From the NCBI GenBank assembly GCA_043731355.1, contig JAYTJE010000172.1, positions 1-24,818 of the forward strand: a stretch of 24,818 nucleotides of DNA. The letters are read 5' to 3'. The stretch's first letter is position 1. Each line of letters begins with the position of its first letter. The DNA comes from GWC2-56-14 sp043731355 (GTDB lineage: Bacteria; Nitrospirota; UBA9217). The notes beneath the pieces are model-generated. The model was given only the letters and a program-made list of their open reading frames with translations, did not search any database and was not told the origin of the DNA. Both the position numbers and the translations under genes were made by a program. This document shows positions 20,959 through 24,818 of this stretch, piece by piece.

Positions 20959-22065
20959 ATGGCAATATTGACTGACGGTCAATCCATACGTGGAACCTAT
21001 GAGGTTGAGCGCTTTCTCGGCGAGGGAGCATTTGCCGAGGTATATCGTGTTAAACACAAGTTCCTTGGCCGCCAGGCTATGAAGGTTTTCAAACGCGTAG
21101 GAATGACGCAGACAGAGATCGAGGAAATTCTTGGGGAGGCGGTTCTTTTATCTCGGATAGGACATCCGAATATCGTTAGAGTGTTCGATGCAAATGTATT
21201 TGAAACCAAGGCTGGTCTCTGTGGCTACTTTACAATGGAGAACGTGCCCGGAGGGAGCCTCGATAGCTTCTGGCGTTCATTTGGCAGAAAGTTAATACCT
21301 ATCGAAACCAGTGTCGATATTTTAAAACAGGTTTGCCGGGGGATGTCGCTCGCTCATGCTGAAAACCCACCTATCATTCACAGAGATATTAAACCTCAAA
21401 ATATCCTCGTGGGTTATGAGGCTGATGGATTGCGCGCCCGTGTCAGCGATTTCGGCTTGGCAAAATCTGTTAATCCATTAACGCTACTCGCAACAGCTGC
21501 AGGTACTTTATCTTTCAAACCACCAGAAGCTTTTTTGAAAACTAAGTCTGATTCGTGTGCCGCTGATGTCTGGGCTTTAGGTGCCACTCTCTATCTTATG
21601 CTGACCGATCAGCTGCCATTTAATATTGATCCCGCCCTTGGTTGGTCTAATTCGAAGGCATTCGAAAAAACAATGCAGCCACCATCATGTTTTAATGTAG
21701 ATGTTGATCTGGCACTTGAAGCTATTGTGCTCAAATGCCTTAAGTTTGATTCGGCGGACCGTTATCCAAATGCAAACGTACTTTTAACTTCACTGGAAAG
21801 CTGGAAGAAGCCCTCTCGGACGCCTATTCAGGGGAAGCAGAGAGGGGATTCTTCCGAGCCCTCTAAGAGTGTTTTAGGAATGCATACTCCTGCTAACAGT
21901 GAAGAGGGGGCGCGGCTGGCTCGTTTAGCGCTTGAGAAAGCAAGTATTGAGGGTCAGTTGTTTGAGGCCGCCGATTTGATGGAAGAAGCTTTTAATAAAT
22001 CACCAGCACTTCGAGAGAAGTACGTGGATAAAGTTCGTCTTTGGCGTTGCGGAATAAGCATGTGA
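20959..22065 (+). CDS. Hanks-type Ser/Thr protein kinase
   Basis: The 368-residue cytoplasmic kinase has every catalytic motif. These are the glycine loop LGEGAFAEVY (20-29), Lys42 in AMKVF, the alpha-C Glu60, HRDIKPQN (141-148), DFG (164-166), a PPE in place of APE (188-190), and ADVWALGATLYLML. It is therefore predicted active. A polar linker (about 283-313) is followed by a short helical, TPR-like tail (EGARLARLALEKASIEGQ...EAADLMEEAFNKSP). There is no transmembrane segment or extracellular sensor. The start is ATG 20959 or GTG 20953; the ribosome site is weak. The next gene starts one base after its stop, a strong sign of coupling. Confidence 0.92.
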   Translation: MAILTDGQSIRGTYEVERFLGEGAFAEVYRVKHKFLGRQAMKVFKRVGMTQTEIEEILGEAVLLSRIGHPNIVRVFDANVFETKAGLCGYFTMENVPGGSLDSFWRSFGRKLIPIETSVDILKQVCRGMSLAHAENPPIIHRDIKPQNILVGYEADGLRARVSDFGLAKSVNPLTLLATAAGTLSFKPPEAFLKTKSDSCAADVWALGATLYLMLTDQLPFNIDPALGWSNSKAFEKTMQPPSCFNVDVDLALEAIVLKCLKFDSADRYPNANVLLTSLESWKKPSRTPIQGKQRGDSSEPSKSVLGMHTPANSEEGARLARLALEKASIEGQLFEAADLMEEAFNKSPALREKYVDKVRLWRCGISM

Positions 22066-22066
22066 T

Positions 22067-24127
22067 ATGAATCATGACAACTTTAACATAGAGACAGGCT
22101 CGGATGAGTGCAAAGCGCTGTTGGAGACATCTACACAAGATGTCTATCGGAAGAATGCTTTTCGTATTACTGGTCTTCCGGCCGACGTATCTATTCGTGA
22201 CATTAAGCGACGCATTGATGATTTGAGGCATGCAGAAGAAATTGGCGACGTCGAGGACGAGCATTCCCATGCTTTTGCTTTAACGCCCCCACCTACCCTT
22301 GATGACATTCGTAAAACAGCCCAGATTCTACAAGATCCCGAGCGCAGAATTATCCATGAGCTTTATTGGTTTTGGCCTTTAGAGTGGGGCAAAGGAAAAA
22401 CTGACCCTGCACTTGCTGCGCTTAATAAAGGTGATAAAACTTCCGCATTCAACATCTGGAAACAAGCGTTGAATGGTCAGCCTGGGACGTCTACGCTCAT
22501 TTGCAAGCATAATATCGCTGTGCTTTACCACCTGGTAGCGCTTGACGAAGAACTTTTTAAGCAGAATCCCAATGAAGAAAAACTAAAACTTATTGATAAG
22601 TATTGGTGGTCCAGTTTCAAATACTGGGAGGAGATAATAAGGGATGACCACTTCTGGAATCTGGTCACGAATAGAATCCTATCAGCTGGCGATCCCCGCT
22701 TGACAGCCGATTTCGCAATGAGTTTGCGCGCAACGCTTCCCAAGGCTTTACACAAGATCCACGGTGAGCTTGCTCTTGCATATGCTGAGAAGGGGAACGT
22801 AAGTCTGACGAGAAAACATGCCGATTATATGTCCAAAACATTTCAAGGGCTCGCCGATGATGTATCCACGACTTTTAATTTGATAACCAAGCCAATTCAA
22901 GCTCGGGTTCGCGATGCTGTTGCAAATGCAGCCAGAATTGCAGGCCATCAGCCAGATAAGGCGTCAGATGCAGCATCTGATTTGTTCCAGCAAGTAGAGC
23001 AGCCCTTGGAAATACTCAAGAACCTTCTTGACCCGAAAGACCATAATCTGATCGATCTCCTTGATGCCGTCGCTGACGCCGGGTTGACTTGCCATATGAC
23101 TATTGCGCGGGAACAAGAGGATTGGATACGTAGTCGCAAGATTCTTGAGGATGCAGAGCGATATGCCACTTCAGCAGATGTGCAAGCGCGCATTGCGGAG
23201 CAATATTCTCTATGTCGTATTATGCGACATTGCGAGATGTTTAGTATCGGCTCTAAGAACTCACCTGAGAACGCCGCGTCTGAGGGAAATAGTCTTCTAT
23301 CTATAGTACGACCACTCATTGCCGAACTTGATGCTTCCGGTGCACATGTTAATCTAAAGAACCGTGCAAAAGAAGAAGTTGCCGGCACAGTAGCCCAGTG
23401 TGCAATAGCGTATGGCAACAAAACGGAAGATTGGGAAAATAGCATGGTGTTGCTGGCAGCGGCGCAGCAATTCGCAGTCAGTGATGGGCTAAAGGATTTC
23501 ATAGATCGCAATCTTAAGACTGTACGCCAGAATATACAAAACATGGAGGGGTCACAGTCGCAAGAAGAACGCAATGCCGATTTCATCGGCACGGCTGATG
23601 GTACCGTTTACAACACACCTGGCAGCTCGTCGAAACCGGCCAGTAGACGCGCATATTCATCAGCGCCTAGTTCGAGCAATTGGAAAGGAGCACTTGTTGT
23701 TTTAGGTATTATTGGCTTTTTCATCATTGTTCTAGGGAATAATAACTCACAACAAAATCATCAACCCAGTTACGCTCCAGCACCTGCACAAAACGCGGCC
23801 CCGACTTCTCCCCGTAACGATGCAACACCCTCACCTCAATCCTATGACAATCGGCCGTCGCGGTCAACCTTGAAGTCTGAAATTGAAAATGGCAAGCGCC
23901 GTGCTGACGAGATTGAAACGCAAATACGAGAAATGGATAACAGTCTGCAAGATTACAATAACCGGTTAACTTACTATCGCAATGCAGAAATGGTGGATGA
24001 GCATAATGCACTTATTCCGACATACAATGCGCTTGTCCAAGAAAGAAAATCACTGTATTACGAATATAGTCAGCTAATTGATGATATCAACAGTAAGGTC
24101 AGAAGTTACAATGCCGGTTCACGCTAA
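22067..24127 (+). CDS. Membrane-anchored protein with a degenerate J-like N-terminal domain
   Basis: Encodes 686 residues. Residues 26-105 (VYRKNAFRITGLPADVSIRD ... AQILQDPERRIIHELYWFWP) follow the outline of a J domain: a start like 'DPYxxLGV', a helix II, and an end like 'AYEVLSDPEKRxxYD'. The HPD tripeptide that stimulates Hsp70 is absent. A long helical, TPR-like region spans about 115-495, with W-rich segments at 180-200. A Ser/Pro-rich linker, one membrane segment at 540-557 (GALVVLGIIGFFIIVLG), another Pro/Gln/Asn-rich linker and a C-terminal coiled coil (about 600-675) follow. It starts one base after the kinase stop. I do not recognise a named family; the J-like reading is by alignment in the head. 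Confidence 0.7.
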   Translation: MNHDNFNIETGSDECKALLETSTQDVYRKNAFRITGLPADVSIRDIKRRIDDLRHAEEIGDVEDEHSHAFALTPPPTLDDIRKTAQILQDPERRIIHELYWFWPLEWGKGKTDPALAALNKGDKTSAFNIWKQALNGQPGTSTLICKHNIAVLYHLVALDEELFKQNPNEEKLKLIDKYWWSSFKYWEEIIRDDHFWNLVTNRILSAGDPRLTADFAMSLRATLPKALHKIHGELALAYAEKGNVSLTRKHADYMSKTFQGLADDVSTTFNLITKPIQARVRDAVANAARIAGHQPDKASDAASDLFQQVEQPLEILKNLLDPKDHNLIDLLDAVADAGLTCHMTIAREQEDWIRSRKILEDAERYATSADVQARIAEQYSLCRIMRHCEMFSIGSKNSPENAASEGNSLLSIVRPLIAELDASGAHVNLKNRAKEEVAGTVAQCAIAYGNKTEDWENSMVLLAAAQQFAVSDGLKDFIDRNLKTVRQNIQNMEGSQSQEERNADFIGTADGTVYNTPGSSSKPASRRAYSSAPSSSNWKGALVVLGIIGFFIIVLGNNNSQQNHQPSYAPAPAQNAAPTSPRNDATPSPQSYDNRPSRSTLKSEIENGKRRADEIETQIREMDNSLQDYNNRLTYYRNAEMVDEHNALIPTYNALVQERKSLYYEYSQLIDDINSKVRSYNAGSR

Positions 24128-24142
24128 GGGGATTTCTAAACT

Positions 24143-24721
24143 ATGGCAAAAATTAAAAGAAAAAATGGTGAGACGACCCTTTCGGGAAGAAATGCAGTTG
24201 AAACTATAAACGATCTATTGCGAATAATAAATACGTCGCTACCGCAAAGCTCAAAACTATCTACGGTGTCGACACCAAAAGACCTGTTTGATTTGCGAAA
24301 AAAAATAAATGAGTTGTCACTGCCGAAGGACGTTTCATCGGTTACGCGTGATACTGCTGTAAAGAAATATGAAGAAGTTTCGAAGCCGATCGAACATGCC
24401 CTTTCTATCATCGCAACTAATGCCTGGCGTGCTCGGAACAAAATGGTAGATGCAGATAATGGTGAAACGAAAGAAGAGATGAAGCGTGTCTATCGTCACA
24501 TTGAAGCGCAATTTGACGCCCTGAGTCAGATAGGGATAGAGGTCCGCGATTTACGGGGTCGAACGTATGATGCAGGTATGGCGCTTAAGGTAATCAGCTT
24601 CGAACCACAGCCAGGATTATCCAAGGACGAAATTATTGAAACGATCAAGCCAACGGTTACATGGAATGGCCAGCTCATTCAAATGGGCGAAGTCATAGTT
24701 GGCACACCTCTGTCTAAGTAA
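24143..24721 (+). CDS. GrpE-like protein (putative nucleotide-exchange factor)
   Basis: Encodes 192 residues with no signal peptide. The first 125 are mainly polar and helical (for example 70-125, including KKYEEVSKPIEHALSII and EEMKRVYRHIEAQFDAL). The last 60 follow the GrpE beta-domain pattern: IGIEVRDLRGRTYDAGMALK corresponds to 'GVEVI....PFDPNxHEAV', and DEIIETIKPTVTWNGQLIQM, then GEVIVGTP, to 'dxVxexxxxGYxLNGRxLRxAxVxV'. GrpE proteins release ADP from Hsp70. The match is by eye and the usual long GrpE coiled coil is short here, so this is a divergent member at best. AAGGGG lies about 11 bases before the ATG, 15 bases after the upstream gene. Confidence 0.6.
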   Translation: MAKIKRKNGETTLSGRNAVETINDLLRIINTSLPQSSKLSTVSTPKDLFDLRKKINELSLPKDVSSVTRDTAVKKYEEVSKPIEHALSIIATNAWRARNKMVDADNGETKEEMKRVYRHIEAQFDALSQIGIEVRDLRGRTYDAGMALKVISFEPQPGLSKDEIIETIKPTVTWNGQLIQMGEVIVGTPLSK

Positions 24722-24818
24722 CTTGAGAGTGCGGTCTTCTCCATCTTATCCAGTCACGCAGCTTTGCCCAATGCATTGTTTATCTTAAAATCTAATCTTT
24801 CAATCACGAATTTCGTGA
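24722..24818. other. Right-edge intergenic stretch with terminal palindrome
   Basis: No coding frame is supported in these 97 bases. The last 15 (24804-24818) are TCACGAA-T-TTCGTGA, a 7-base inverted repeat around one base, cut off by the window end. It may be an operator or part of a larger stem for the next gene. Confidence 0.35.

Overview
The window (24,818 bases, roughly 58-60% GC by eye over most of its length) looks like chromosomal DNA of an environmental, probably anaerobic Gram-negative bacterium of the Nitrospirota/Desulfobacterota kind. This is inferred from gene content: two NtrC-type sigma-54 activators, a small triheme c7-type cytochrome, an AmrS-type radical SAM enzyme, a RAYT transposase and a type IV prepilin peptidase. 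The lineage itself is not proven by anything in the sequence. No tRNA, rRNA or CRISPR array was seen.

Layout. Bases 1-7177 carry, all on the plus strand, the 3' end of recG, a small coiled-coil protein, a prepilin peptidase, a PAS histidine kinase, a sigma-54 response regulator, NAD-dependent DNA ligase (ligA) and endonuclease IV (nfo). Many are joined by ATGA overlaps. Bases 7178-10440 hold a decayed DUF2147-like fragment, a small membrane protein, a YhcC-type radical SAM protein coupled to a PHP phosphoesterase, and a membrane-anchored TPR protein, ending at a strong bidirectional terminator. A convergent mltD-type lytic transglycosylase (minus strand) follows. Divergent from it is queE, then a cyclic-nucleotide-binding protein coupled to a Ppx/GppA phosphatase, a second sigma-54 regulator without a nearby kinase, and RNase PH. 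Next come a terminator and a 156-base imperfect foldback sequence. A minus-strand triheme cytochrome lies back to back with a two-gene unit: a tandem thioredoxin-fold protein and AmrS.

From about 19,140 the character changes. A RAYT transposase with matching inverted termini (19168-20215) separates the core-like genes from a lower-GC block (about 48% in a sampled line) that runs to the end of the window. That block encodes a frameshifted hypothetical protein, a Hanks-type Ser/Thr kinase, a 686-residue membrane-anchored protein with a degenerate J-like domain, and a protein whose C-terminus resembles the GrpE nucleotide-exchange domain. The last three are closely packed on one strand.

How they may work together. 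The prepilin peptidase and the two-component pair suggest sigma-54-controlled pilus or secretion functions. LigA and Nfo are a base-excision-repair pair. The kinase/J-like/GrpE-like operon is the most interesting item: it looks like a kinase-regulated Hsp70 co-chaperone set, possibly a conflict or stress system, whose Hsp70 partner would be expected just beyond the right edge. That last step is inference.
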